DNA of 64,000 bases, taken from NCBI GenBank assembly GCA_000949895.1, contig JWIT01000011.1, forward strand, positions 1-64,000. The letters are read 5' to 3'. The position numbers were made by a program, and so were the translations under genes. The notes under the pieces are model-generated. The model saw nothing but the letters and a program-made list of their open reading frames with translations, was not told the DNA's origin and did no database searches. Shown here piece by piece: positions 24,452 to 32,494 of the stretch. Origin of the DNA: Agrobacterium arsenijevicii (GTDB lineage: Bacteria; Pseudomonadota; Alphaproteobacteria; Rhizobiales; Rhizobiaceae). Within the stretch, counting starts at the first letter, position 1. Every line of letters begins with the position of its first letter.

Positions 24452-24461
24452 AAACGTACAT
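24390..24461 (-). other. out-of-frame small ORF overlapping the ftsK start
   Basis: A 23-codon ORF ([14 protein letters not shown], then PIQIPEFVQ) has the only good ribosome-binding site in this region (GGGAG, eight bases before its ATG). It overlaps the start of ftsK in another frame. It may dampen ftsK translation, or it may be chance. Confidence 0.2.
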
Positions 24462-24827
24462 ATTTCGGTCTCCCTGAAATAGAAAATAAAGGTTAATTAC
24501 CCCTTTCCAAATGGGGTCGACGAGGCAGATTTTCGCTTTGCCCACAGGCGAAGCGTTGCACGAACCACCAACGAAACGGCATCCTAAGCCTTTAAATTTA
24601 TTGTATTAAATCAAGTTTTCACCACCGCTGCCCATGAGCCGGCACGGTGGAAGAAAAGGTTATTGCAGCCGTAAAGCATATTGTTTCTGCAAACGGCCAC
24701 GCAACGTAAAATCATTGCTGTAAAGCCCGCGAATTAACGTGGACACTGCTGCGGTTGCAGTCTTAAGATCGGGCAGGCCGCGGCCCCGCGGAAAGGCCCG
24801 CCCCGCCCTCATTCCGGAGTGAATTTC
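24462..24827. promoter_or_regulatory. divergent promoter region, ftsK and peptide ABC operon
   Basis: This 366-base gap is AT-rich around 24590-24625 and carries promoters for both sides. No operator, RNA or gene was recognised. Confidence 0.4.
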
Positions 24828-26438
24828 ATGTCGCTTGTCCACCTGTCCCGCCGCTCGCTTCTCAAGACCTCGCTGCTTCTTGCCGCAACCACCGGGCTTG
24901 CGGGAATCGCTGCCGCGCAGCAGTCAAAGCCCGGCGGACGGTTGATCGTTGCGGCCGATTCGGAACCTAAAAACCTCAACCCGGCCATCGTCGCTTCCAA
25001 CGGCGTGTTCTATATCGCGAGCAAGATCGTCGAACCGCTGGCGGAAGCCTCCTTCAACGGCAGGGACGGGCTGGAGCCGCGGCTTGCGACGGAATGGCAC
25101 GGGTCGGAGGATGGTTTGAGCGCCACCTTCAAGCTGCGCGAAGGCGTAACCTGGCACGACGGCAAGCCCTTCACCTCGGCGGATGTGGCCTTTTCCGCAT
25201 TGTCCGTATGGAAGCCGCTGCAAAATCTTGGACGGCTGGTCTTCGCCAATCTTGAAAAGGTGGATACGCCGGATGACCACACGGCCATCTTCCACTTCTC
25301 CAAGCCCACCCCCTTCCAGCTCATCCGCAATGCGTTGCCGGTCGTTACCAGCGTCGTGCCGAAACATCTTTATGAAGGCACCGATATCGCCACCAACCCG
25401 GCCAATACAAAGCCGGTCGGCACCGGGCCTTTTGTTTTTGCGGAGTACAAGCCCGGCGAATATTATCGCCTGACCCGCAACCCGAATTATTGGGGCAAGA
25501 ACCAGCCGCAGCTCGACGAGATCATCTATCGCGTTCTGCCGGACCGGGCGGGTGCCGCCTCCGCGCTGGAAGCCGAAGAAATCCAGCTTGCCGCCTTTTC
25601 CGCCGTGCCGCTTGCCGATCTCGCCCGCATCGCCAAAGTGCCGGGCATCAAGGTTATCCCGGAAGGTTATGAAGCCCTCACCTATCAGCTCGTGGTGGAA
25701 ATCAACCATCGCCGCAAGGAACTGGCCGATCTCAAGGTTAGAAAGGCCATCGCCCACGCTATCGACAAGAAATTCGTCATCGACAAGGTCTTCCTCGGTT
25801 ACGCCACGGCATCGACCGGCCCGGTCCCGAAAAATGCGCCGCAATTTTATACTCGTGAGGTCGAGACCTATGATTTCGACGTCGCCAAGGCAAACGCCCT
25901 GCTGGACGAGGCAGGTTATGCGCGCGGAGCGAATGGAACACGGTTTTCGCTGAAGCTTCTGCCGGCACCTTACTTCAATGAAACCAAGCAGTTCGGCTCC
26001 TATCTTCGCCAGGCGCTGCAGGAAATCGGCATTGACGCGGAACTGGTCAACAATGACGCCGCCGCCCACCAGAAGGCCGTCTACACCGACCATACCTTCG
26101 ATCTCGCCGTCGCGCCGCCGGTCTTCCGTGGCGATCCGGCGATCTCAACCACCATTCTCGTGCGCTCCGGCATCTCGGCGGGCGTCGGTTTCTCCAATCA
26201 GGGTGGTTACGAGAACAAGTCGCTCGACGCACTGATCGACAAGGCGGCGGAAACCGTGGACACGGCCGCTCGCACGGTACTCTACAAGGACTTCCAGAAA
26301 CAGGTCGCGGCCGATCTTCCGCTGATCAACGTTGCCGAATGGGGCTTCATCACGGTGGCGCGCGATACGGTCAAACATGTCGCCAGCAATCCCCGCTGGG
26401 CCGTTTCCAACTGGGCGGACACGGCGGTCGACACCTGA
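24828..26438 (+). CDS. peptide-type ABC transporter, binding protein (family 5)
   Basis: The 536-residue periplasmic protein has a twin-arginine-like signal (SRRSLLKTSLLLAATTGLAG, cleavage near AAA-QQ) and the DppA/OppA fold: GGRLIVAADSEPKNLNPAI, EWHGSEDGLSATFKLREGVT, PVGTGPFVFAEYKPGEYYRL, VRKAIAHAIDKKFVIDKVFLG and VRSGISAGVGFSNQGGYENK. Family 5 proteins bind di- or oligopeptides, nickel, opines or other amino-acid derivatives. It is the first gene of a six-gene operon ending with a class V aminotransferase. GGAG eight bases before the ATG favours this start over the GTG at 24819. Confidence 0.9.
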   Translation: MSLVHLSRRSLLKTSLLLAATTGLAGIAAAQQSKPGGRLIVAADSEPKNLNPAIVASNGVFYIASKIVEPLAEASFNGRDGLEPRLATEWHGSEDGLSATFKLREGVTWHDGKPFTSADVAFSALSVWKPLQNLGRLVFANLEKVDTPDDHTAIFHFSKPTPFQLIRNALPVVTSVVPKHLYEGTDIATNPANTKPVGTGPFVFAEYKPGEYYRLTRNPNYWGKNQPQLDEIIYRVLPDRAGAASALEAEEIQLAAFSAVPLADLARIAKVPGIKVIPEGYEALTYQLVVEINHRRKELADLKVRKAIAHAIDKKFVIDKVFLGYATASTGPVPKNAPQFYTREVETYDFDVAKANALLDEAGYARGANGTRFSLKLLPAPYFNETKQFGSYLRQALQEIGIDAELVNNDAAAHQKAVYTDHTFDLAVAPPVFRGDPAISTTILVRSGISAGVGFSNQGGYENKSLDALIDKAAETVDTAARTVLYKDFQKQVAADLPLINVAEWGFITVARDTVKHVASNPRWAVSNWADTAVDT

Positions 26439-26446
26439 GAAACGAC

Positions 26447-27436
26447 GTGAGACGCACGGCGACATTGCTGCGACGAAGAGCGGTCAGCGCCATTCCGGTG
26501 CTGCTGATCGTTCTCATCTTCACCTTCGTCCTGCTTGAAAACGCATCCGGCGACGCGGTCGATGCCTATCTCGTGTCCATCGGCGGCGGCGATGCCGGGC
26601 TGCGGGATGCGTTGCGCGAGCAATATGGGTTGAACGGTTCGGTTTTCGCCCGCTTCTGGCTCTACGCCAGTTCCGTGCTACGGCTCGATTTCGGCTGGTC
26701 GCTTGCCTTCGACCGGCCGGTGCTGGGGCTGATCCTCGAGCGCCTGCCGAACACGTTGCTGCTGATGGGCAGCGCCACAGCACTCGCTTTCATCACCGGC
26801 ACCGCACTCGGCATCGTGGCGGGCGCGCGTCCCGGCGGATTGACCGACCGTGTACTTTCCGCCCTTTCGCTGGCGCTTTATGCCACGCCCGGATTCTGGC
26901 TCGGCCTCGTGCTTGCCATCGTTTTTGCCGTGCAGCTGCGATGGCTTCCGACATCCGGCATCGAAACCATCGCCTCGGGAAAACAGGGGCTTGCAAGGGC
27001 GCTCGACATTGCGCGCCATCTCGTCCTGCCGGTCGCCAGTCTTGGCCTTATCTATCTGGCGCTGTTTCTCAGGGTCATGCGCACGGCCATGGCGGCGATC
27101 TGGCCGCTGGATTTCGTGCTGTTCGCCAAGGCCAAGGGGCTTTCAAGACGCCGGATCGTGCTGCGCCATGTCGCCCGCAACGCCGCCCTACCGCTCGTCA
27201 CCGTACTCGGCCTGCAAGCGGCCACCATGCTGGGCGGCAGCGTAGTTATCGAAAGCGTCTTTGCAATTCCCGGCTTTGGCCGGCTGGCGCAGGAAGCCGT
27301 CAGCGGCCGCGACACGCCGCTGTTGATGGGCATCATCCTGACAAGCGCCATTTTCGTCATCCTCGTCAATCTCGTCGTCGATATTCTCTATTCCGTTCTC
27401 GATCCGCGTATCGGCAGCGGGGAGCAGCAGGCATGA
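26447..27436 (+). CDS. peptide-type ABC transporter, permease 1 (DppB-like)
   Basis: The 329-residue membrane protein has six hydrophobic segments and the DppB/OppB pattern: an N-terminal helix (SAIPVLLIVLIFTFVLLE), RLPNTLLLMGSATALAFITG, the cytoplasmic coupling region FVLFAKAKGLSRRRIVLRHVARNA and the C-terminal ESVFAIPGFGRLAQEAVSGRD. The start is a GTG eight bases after the stop of the binding-protein gene. A longer frame upstream overlaps that gene and looks non-coding. It pairs with the next permease to form the channel; the stop overlaps the next start (ATGA). Confidence 0.9.
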   Translation: MRRTATLLRRRAVSAIPVLLIVLIFTFVLLENASGDAVDAYLVSIGGGDAGLRDALREQYGLNGSVFARFWLYASSVLRLDFGWSLAFDRPVLGLILERLPNTLLLMGSATALAFITGTALGIVAGARPGGLTDRVLSALSLALYATPGFWLGLVLAIVFAVQLRWLPTSGIETIASGKQGLARALDIARHLVLPVASLGLIYLALFLRVMRTAMAAIWPLDFVLFAKAKGLSRRRIVLRHVARNAALPLVTVLGLQAATMLGGSVVIESVFAIPGFGRLAQEAVSGRDTPLLMGIILTSAIFVILVNLVVDILYSVLDPRIGSGEQQA

Positions 27437-28263
27437 ATTTCGCTCTTCGGCTCCTGCGTAGTTTTGAAGGGGCAACCGGCGTCATCATTCTGACGCTGCT
27501 TGCTGTGACGGCACTTGCCGCTCCCCTGGTTTTTCCCGGCGATCCACTGTCGATCATCGGCGAACCGCTCATCGCGCCCTTCACAGACGCCGCCTTGCCT
27601 CTCGGCACCGATCGGTTGGGCCGGGATGTGCTGGCTGAGCTTGCCCATGGTGCGAAGTCCTCCCTGCTCGTCGGCATCGGTGCCGCGGCTGCGGCTCTCA
27701 TGATCGGCACCGTCATCGGCACCATTGCCGGATTTGCCGGCGGCCTCGTCGACGAAGCCTTGATGCGTGTTACCGACGCGTTCCAGATCGTGCCGAATTT
27801 CCTTTTGGCGCTTGCCTTCGTCAGCACCATCGGCCCCTCCATGCCCATCGTCATCCTTGCGATTGCGCTCGGCGCCTGGGCGGATCCGGCGCGGCTGATG
27901 CGGGCGCAGGTCCTGAGCATCCGCGAGCGCGATTATGTGCAATCCGCCCGCGCCATCGGCATGCATCCGCTGGAGATAGCCTTCCGGCAAATCCTGCCCA
28001 ATGCCCTGCCGCCTGTACTGGCGCTTGCCGCCATCATCGTCGCCGCCGCCATTCTCACCGAAGCGGCACTCTCTTTCCTCGGCCTCGGTGACCCGAATAT
28101 CGTCACATGGGGTTCTATGATCGCGGAAGGACGCAACGTCCTGCGGTCTGCGGCGTTTCTTTCCGTCATCCCCGGCATCGGCCTTCTGGTCACGGTTCTC
28201 GGCGTCTATCTTCTCGCAGAAGGCATCAACAAAGCGATGGCGACACGGAAGGAAACGCCATGA
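27433..28263 (+). CDS. peptide-type ABC transporter, permease 2 (DppC-like)
   Basis: The 276-residue membrane protein has DppC-type features: LPLGTDRLGRDVLAELAHGA, five to six hydrophobic segments, VTDAFQIVPNFLLALAF and the coupling loop RERDYVQSARAIGMHPLEIA. The C-terminus has EAALSFLGLGDPNIVTWGSM. Its ATG overlaps the stop of permease 1, and its own stop overlaps the start of the first ATPase gene. Both are ATGA overlaps that suggest translational coupling. The coding frame is open further upstream, but only this start fits the family. Confidence 0.9.
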   Translation: MNFALRLLRSFEGATGVIILTLLAVTALAAPLVFPGDPLSIIGEPLIAPFTDAALPLGTDRLGRDVLAELAHGAKSSLLVGIGAAAAALMIGTVIGTIAGFAGGLVDEALMRVTDAFQIVPNFLLALAFVSTIGPSMPIVILAIALGAWADPARLMRAQVLSIRERDYVQSARAIGMHPLEIAFRQILPNALPPVLALAAIIVAAAILTEAALSFLGLGDPNIVTWGSMIAEGRNVLRSAAFLSVIPGIGLLVTVLGVYLLAEGINKAMATRKETP

Positions 28264-29063
28264 GTGGCAATGCACTCTGCCGGATCGACGACCTTGGCGT
28301 CCGCTATGCGGCGGGCGATGCACCGGCGCTGCAGGATGTTTCGCTGACGATCCGGCAGGGACAGAGGCTGGCGATCATCGGCGAAAGCGGCTCGGGCAAA
28401 TCGACGCTCGCCAAGGCCATTGCCGGGCTGCTTCCCGCCGATGCGCGGGTTGCCGGCGATATCTCCTGGAGCCGAGAGAGTGGTCTTTTCCCGGACAGGC
28501 CGCTGCCCGGACGCGATATCGGCTACATCTTTCAGGATACCGGCGCGACGCTGAACCCGGTTCTGACCATCGGTGAGCAGGTGGGGGAAGGTGCCGTGCG
28601 GCATCTTGGCCTTTCATGGGGCCAAGCGCGGGATCTTGCCCGTGACCTTCTGGAACGGGTGCGGTTGCCGCATCCATCGCATCTCCTCGCCGCCTATCCG
28701 CACCAGCTTTCCGGCGGGCAAAGACAGCGCGTGGCGATTGCCGCCGCTATTGCCGCGCATCCCGTAATCCTGATCGCCGACGAGGCAACAAGCGCGCTCG
28801 ACACGGTGAGCCAGGCCGCCATCGCCGCACTGCTGGATGGTCTGGTACGCGAGGAAGAAAGAACACTGGTGTTCATCACCCACGATATCGGCCTTGCCTC
28901 CAGTCTTGCCGACGAGATTGCGGTTCTGCGGGCGGGATTTCTGGTGGAACATGGCACGACACGGCAGGTGCTTTCCACCCCTGCGCATGACTATACGCGT
29001 GCGCTGCTTTCCGATTATCTCGATCTCTCCACCCCGCCTCTTATCAATGAGGCCGTGTCATGA
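28260..29063 (+). CDS. peptide-type ABC transporter, ATPase 1 (DppD-like)
   Basis: The 267-residue ATPase has Walker A GESGSGKSTLAK, Q-loop region GYIFQDTGATLNPVLTIGEQ, signature [16 protein letters not shown], Walker B VILIADEATSALD and the H-loop histidine in VFITHDIGLASS. It energises import through the two permeases just upstream, working with the second ATPase. It ends in an overlap (ATGA) with the next gene. It lacks most of the C-terminal cysteine-rich extension typical of full-length DppD, so it is shorter than usual (family about 320). Confidence 0.9.
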   Translation: MSGNALCRIDDLGVRYAAGDAPALQDVSLTIRQGQRLAIIGESGSGKSTLAKAIAGLLPADARVAGDISWSRESGLFPDRPLPGRDIGYIFQDTGATLNPVLTIGEQVGEGAVRHLGLSWGQARDLARDLLERVRLPHPSHLLAAYPHQLSGGQRQRVAIAAAIAAHPVILIADEATSALDTVSQAAIAALLDGLVREEERTLVFITHDIGLASSLADEIAVLRAGFLVEHGTTRQVLSTPAHDYTRALLSDYLDLSTPPLINEAVS

Positions 29064-29845
29064 ATGAGGCCCTTCTGAGCGTCGAAGACCTCTCAAAGAC
29101 CTACCGGACCGGCGGACGCACGGTAGAAGCACTTTCCGATATTTCCTTTTCGCTTCAGCCCGGCGAGACGCTGGGGCTTGCCGGCCCTTCCGGCTGCGGG
29201 AAATCGACGCTGGCGCGCATCCTGATGCGGCTCATCCCCGCCGATGAAGGCACCGTTCGTTTTAAGGATCGCGACTGGCTGGCGTTAAACGGTAGTGAAC
29301 TGCGCACTGCCCGGCGGCACATGCAGATGGTGTTTCAGGATACCCATGGCGCGTTCAATCCACGCGCCAGCGTCGAGGACGCCATAGGTGAGCCACTGCG
29401 CATCCACCGCATCGTTGAAAGACGTCAGCGTCCGGCGGAAATCCGCCGTCTTCTCGACCGTGTCGGCCTGCCCGCCAACTATGCCGGCCGCTCCGTCTTC
29501 GAGCTTTCGGGCGGGCAGAGGCAGCGCGTGGCGATTGCACGCGCCATCGCACTCAAGCCATCCCTTCTCATTCTCGACGAAGCCGTTTCGGCGCTGGATG
29601 TTTCCATCCGCCGGCAAATCCTCGAACTGCTGGTGGAAATACAGCGGGAGACGGCGGTCGCCTGTATCTTTGTTTCCCACGACCTCGCAGTCATCCGCGC
29701 CGTCTGCCACCGTGTCGCCATCATGGAGGCGGGGCGGATCGTCGAGATCGGCAAGACCGCAAATATCGTTTCCGCGCCGCAATCCTCGACCGCCAGAACC
29801 CTGATCGAGGCTGCGCCGCGGCTCACCATCACCACGCAAGGATAA
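29060..29845 (+). CDS. peptide-type ABC transporter, ATPase 2 (DppF-like)
   Basis: The 261-residue ATPase has Walker [34 protein letters not shown], signature [16 protein letters not shown], Walker B LLILDEAVSALDVS and H-loop VSHDLAVIRAV. It is the partner of the ATPase encoded just before it and completes a five-protein importer. The aminotransferase gene starts three bases after its stop codon, so all six genes are probably one transcript. Confidence 0.9.
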   Translation: MNEALLSVEDLSKTYRTGGRTVEALSDISFSLQPGETLGLAGPSGCGKSTLARILMRLIPADEGTVRFKDRDWLALNGSELRTARRHMQMVFQDTHGAFNPRASVEDAIGEPLRIHRIVERRQRPAEIRRLLDRVGLPANYAGRSVFELSGGQRQRVAIARAIALKPSLLILDEAVSALDVSIRRQILELLVEIQRETAVACIFVSHDLAVIRAVCHRVAIMEAGRIVEIGKTANIVSAPQSSTARTLIEAAPRLTITTQG

Positions 29846-29848
29846 GAC

Positions 29849-30967
29849 ATGTCCGCCCCGGATTACGCATTGCTTCTCGACCCGCCCGCCTTTCCTGCAG
29901 ACCGCTACGCCGTTCTGGCCGACCGGCTGGCGGCTTTGATGGGCACGAAGAACGACGTGCTGCTGATACAGGCGGAGGCCGTGCTGGCGCTGGAGGCAGC
30001 GGCGACCAGCCTCGCGCGGCCGGGCCTCCGAGCACTCAACATCGTCACCAGCCCCTATGGCGCATGGTTCGGCGGCTGGCTGGAAAGAGGCGGTACCACG
30101 GTGCGCAACCTGACTGCCACCCCCGCAAAGCCGATCGCAGTTCACGAGGTCGAGCGGGCGCTGGACGAAGGAACCGGCTTCGACCTTCTCGCCATCGTCC
30201 ATGCGGAATCGGCAAGCGGCATTCTCAACCCTCTGCCCGCCATAGCCGCGCTTGCGAAGGACAGAGGCATCGTCACCCTCGTTGATGCGGTCGCATCCAT
30301 CGGCGGCCATGCCTTCGATGTAGACCAGCTCGGCATTGATATCGCAGTCATCGGCCCGCAAAAGGCGCTGGCAGGACCGGCAGGCGTATCCGCCGTCTCC
30401 GTCAGCCAGAGGGCGTGGGAGCTTCTTTCCCATGGCACCGCGCCGGAAAACTCCATGCTTTCGTTTCTCGACCAGAAGAAACTCTGGCTCGATACCGGCC
30501 GCGGCGCGCTGCCCGGAACACCGGCGCCGCTGGAATTCTACGCGCTGGAGGCGGCACTTGACCGGATAGAGGCCGAGGGTCTCGCATCCGCCAATGAACG
30601 CCACGAACGGGCGGCAGCAGCCACCCGCAACGGCATAAAGGCGCTCGGCATCTCGACATGGGTGGAGGAAACACACGCGTCTGCCCTGGTTTCCACGGCG
30701 ATCTTGCCGGACACGGTGGATGCCGGCGCGTTTCTTGCGGCTGCGTCCAAAGAGCAAGGTGCTGATATTTCCGGCGGCGTCGGCCCCGGCGCGGAACGGC
30801 TGATACGGCTCAATCATACCGGCCGACGCGCGAACCCGGATGCGGTGAAAGCCAATATCGTGGCCGTCTCAAGCGCCTTGAAAAACCTAGGCCACACAGC
30901 AGACACCGATTCCGCGCTGGAAGCGGCCGAAAAGAGCTATTCCGACACCTCAACAAAGGGTCTTTGA
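29849..30967 (+). CDS. class V PLP-dependent aminotransferase-like protein
   Basis: The 372-residue protein has the class V fold seen in alanine-glyoxylate and serine-pyruvate aminotransferases: AVLALEAAATSLARPG, IVTSPYGAWFGGWL, VHAESASGILNPL, LVDAVASIGGHAFDVDQLGIDIAVIGPQKALAGPAG (PLP lysine near residue 171) and SGGVGPGAERLIRLNHTG. It is the last gene of the peptide-type import operon. It probably transaminates the imported compound or its hydrolysis product; the true substrate is unknown. It could also be a lyase of the same fold (for example a cysteine desulfurase-like or ureidoglycine-glyoxylate type enzyme). Confidence 0.8.
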   Translation: MSAPDYALLLDPPAFPADRYAVLADRLAALMGTKNDVLLIQAEAVLALEAAATSLARPGLRALNIVTSPYGAWFGGWLERGGTTVRNLTATPAKPIAVHEVERALDEGTGFDLLAIVHAESASGILNPLPAIAALAKDRGIVTLVDAVASIGGHAFDVDQLGIDIAVIGPQKALAGPAGVSAVSVSQRAWELLSHGTAPENSMLSFLDQKKLWLDTGRGALPGTPAPLEFYALEAALDRIEAEGLASANERHERAAAATRNGIKALGISTWVEETHASALVSTAILPDTVDAGAFLAAASKEQGADISGGVGPGAERLIRLNHTGRRANPDAVKANIVAVSSALKNLGHTADTDSALEAAEKSYSDTSTKGL

Positions 30968-31008
30968 CGGCGCAGATAAACGTTCATTGCGCGAAATCCG
31001 TCACCGGC

Positions 31009-31034
31009 GGAACGTCAGTCACGACATTGTTGTT
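31009..31034 (+). promoter_or_regulatory. candidate EcfG/RpoE2-type promoter
   Basis: GGAAC-N17-TGTT fits the general-stress sigma consensus (GGAAC-N16/17-cGTT) except for the first base of the -10 element. It is about 100 bases upstream of the small gene at 31132. Confidence 0.35.
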
Positions 31035-31092
31035 AAAAATGGTAGACAAATTCCTCAGCCAATCTTGACGAAATCATGGCAACGCGCGAAAC

Positions 31093-31108
31093 TTAACGCA
31101 ACGTTAAC
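31093..31108 (+). promoter_or_regulatory. CtrA-like box TTAA-CGCAACG-TTAAC
   Basis: This exact match to TTAA-N7-TTAAC lies 23 bases upstream of the start codon of the small protein at 31132. It is the second perfect CtrA-type box in the window. Confidence 0.5.
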
Positions 31109-31131
31109 TCGCGTGAAGAAGGGAAATGGCC

Positions 31132-31320
31132 ATGGTAGCAGGGTTCAATATGCTCTCCTTTGACCTCTTTGGCATCGGCCGAAGAACACCCGTCATGAAC
31201 GAGCGGGTCGAGAAGGATTTGCAGGACAGGACACCACGCAGACCGGACGACGAACAGCACGATGACGGCCGTGACCAGGAATACGAACTGTTCTTCTGGT
31301 CGCTTTATCCGGTGATCTGA
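31132..31320 (+). CDS. small hypothetical protein
   Basis: A 62-residue protein begins MVAGFNMLSFDLFGIGRR and ends in YELFFWSLYPVI. The centre is highly charged (EKDLQDRTPRRPDDEQHDDG). GAAGGG eight bases before the ATG gives a good ribosome-binding site; an ATG two codons upstream is an alternative. CtrA-like and EcfG-like sites lie just upstream. The hydrophobic-charged-hydrophobic layout suggests two short membrane-touching or interaction ends. I do not recognise a family. The ribosome-binding site and upstream signals are the main support for it being a gene. Confidence 0.5.
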   Translation: MVAGFNMLSFDLFGIGRRTPVMNERVEKDLQDRTPRRPDDEQHDDGRDQEYELFFWSLYPVI

Positions 31321-31387
31321 GTGTCTCACGGCGGCCCACAGGGTACGAACCTTGCCAAGGACCGCCGGTTCATTCAATGATTGGTGC

Positions 31388-31894
31388 ATGCGCCGGTCCG
31401 GAAATGAAAAAAGCTCTGCAAACAGAGACCTGAAGCTCCTGCGCCGTCTTCTGCGCGCCAGGGATCATATGGACGCGGCACCCCATGAGGCGTGGCCTGT
31501 TTCACGCCTTGCAAGCGTCAGTGGCGCCTCGCAGGCCCACTTCGCAAGATCTTTTCGAGACGCTTTCGGCATCCCCCCTCACCGTTATCTGCTGACCCGC
31601 CGGGTCGAGCGTGCGGTGGCACTCTTGCGTGACACTGACCTTCCGATCATCGATATCGCTTTTGAGACCGGCTGGAACAGCATCGGTACTTTTGGCCGCG
31701 TTTTCCGTGACGTGACCGGGGAAAATCCGAGTGAACTGCGGCGGCGGATGCGGGTTTCACCGGGTGATCTTGAGCAAGTCCCCCATTGCTTCGTGAGCGC
31801 TGCGCACCGCCCCCATCTCACAATGGCAGTTTCGGAGAAGCGCCGGCAGACGGAAAGCGATAGGCACGACGAGCGAAACGGAGATATCTCATGA
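31388..31894 (+). CDS. AraC-family transcriptional regulator (short form)
   Basis: The 168-residue protein has an AraC double helix-turn-helix near the N-terminus: VSRLASVSGASQAHFARSFRDAFGIPPHRYLLTRRVERAVALLRDTDLPIIDIAFETGWNSIGTFGRVFRDVTGENPSELRRR. There is no separate effector domain; a tail of about 60 residues follows. The stop codon overlaps the start of the VOC gene (ATGA), so the two are co-translated. A TTG at 31352 preceded by AGGG is an alternative start. Likely autoregulator of this two-gene operon; the ligand-sensing part may be the VOC partner. Confidence 0.85.
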   Translation: MRRSGNEKSSANRDLKLLRRLLRARDHMDAAPHEAWPVSRLASVSGASQAHFARSFRDAFGIPPHRYLLTRRVERAVALLRDTDLPIIDIAFETGWNSIGTFGRVFRDVTGENPSELRRRMRVSPGDLEQVPHCFVSAAHRPHLTMAVSEKRRQTESDRHDERNGDIS

Positions 31895-32295
31895 AAAATG
31901 GTGTTCAGGTTGTCGGGCTTTATGTTCTTGATCAGGACGAGGCGCTGCAGTTCTATGTCGAGAAACTTGGATTTCGTGTGCACACGGACGCACGCAACGG
32001 CGATTATCGCTGGCTGACCGTCCAGCACCCGGACCAGCCGGACTTTCAGCTGGGTCTGTTCCGGCCGCAGGCTCCAGTCGTTGATGACGCAACGGTACAG
32101 GATCTGATGGAAGCCGTGGCCAAAGGCGCAATGCCGCCGCTGGTTCTGGTGGTCGATGATTGTCAGGCGGCCTTTGACGCCATGCACAAGCGCGGCGTCG
32201 AATTCACCCAGGAACCGATCGTCCGCTACGGCTCCGTCGATGCGAGCTTCCGCGATCCTTCCGGCAATGGCTGGAAGCTCGTTCAGGCGCGCTGA
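31891..32295 (+). CDS. VOC-family (glyoxalase/bleomycin resistance) protein
   Basis: The 134-residue protein has paired beta-alpha-beta-beta-beta modules of the vicinal oxygen chelate superfamily: VVGLYVLDQDEALQFYVEKLGF, YRWLTVQHPDQPDFQLGL, VLVVDDCQAAFDAMHKRGVEF and SFRDPSGNGWKLVQ. The metal-binding glutamate usual at the end of the last strand is replaced by lysine/valine (WKLVQ), so catalysis in the glyoxalase sense is doubtful. It overlaps the upstream AraC gene by four bases. AraC-VOC pairs of this kind are common in rhizobia, from memory; the substrate is unknown. Confidence 0.85.
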   Translation: MKNGVQVVGLYVLDQDEALQFYVEKLGFRVHTDARNGDYRWLTVQHPDQPDFQLGLFRPQAPVVDDATVQDLMEAVAKGAMPPLVLVVDDCQAAFDAMHKRGVEFTQEPIVRYGSVDASFRDPSGNGWKLVQAR

Positions 32296-32434
32296 GTCGC
32301 GTCCTATCTGGAAAAGCCATTAGGTCCATCGAGGGACCAGACAGGTGAGCGACGAGACGCCGTTCGCCTTGACCGCCCGGGACATTCCGGTGGTTCTGAA
32401 GTCCGGATAATCAATCGAAGATACAAAAATGTTT

Positions 32435-32460
32435 CAGCCCCGGAGTGAGCCCCGGGGCTG
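32435..32460 (-). terminator. intrinsic terminator of the dehydratase gene
   Basis: A 9-bp stem CAGCCCCGG/CCGGGGCTG is followed on the minus strand by AAACATTTTTG, 34 bases after the dehydratase stop codon. Confidence 0.75.
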
Positions 32461-32494
32461 ATGGAAAAATAAGGTCAGCAGAAGCGGCCTTACC

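Noticed and set aside
22070..24496. 808-codon open frame on the plus strand opposite ftsK
   Set aside because: Its composition (His, Arg, Asp-rich runs) is the mirror of high-GC codon bias in ftsK, there is no recognisable domain, and the opposite strand carries a clear FtsK motor.
29285..30817. 510-codon minus-strand frame across the ABC ATPase and aminotransferase genes
   Set aside because: Shadow frame; the plus-strand genes have clear Walker motifs and a PLP lysine site.
31093..31389. 98-codon minus-strand ORF opposite the small protein gene
   Set aside because: Its start lacks a ribosome-binding site, whereas the plus-strand ORF has a good one plus upstream promoter signals.
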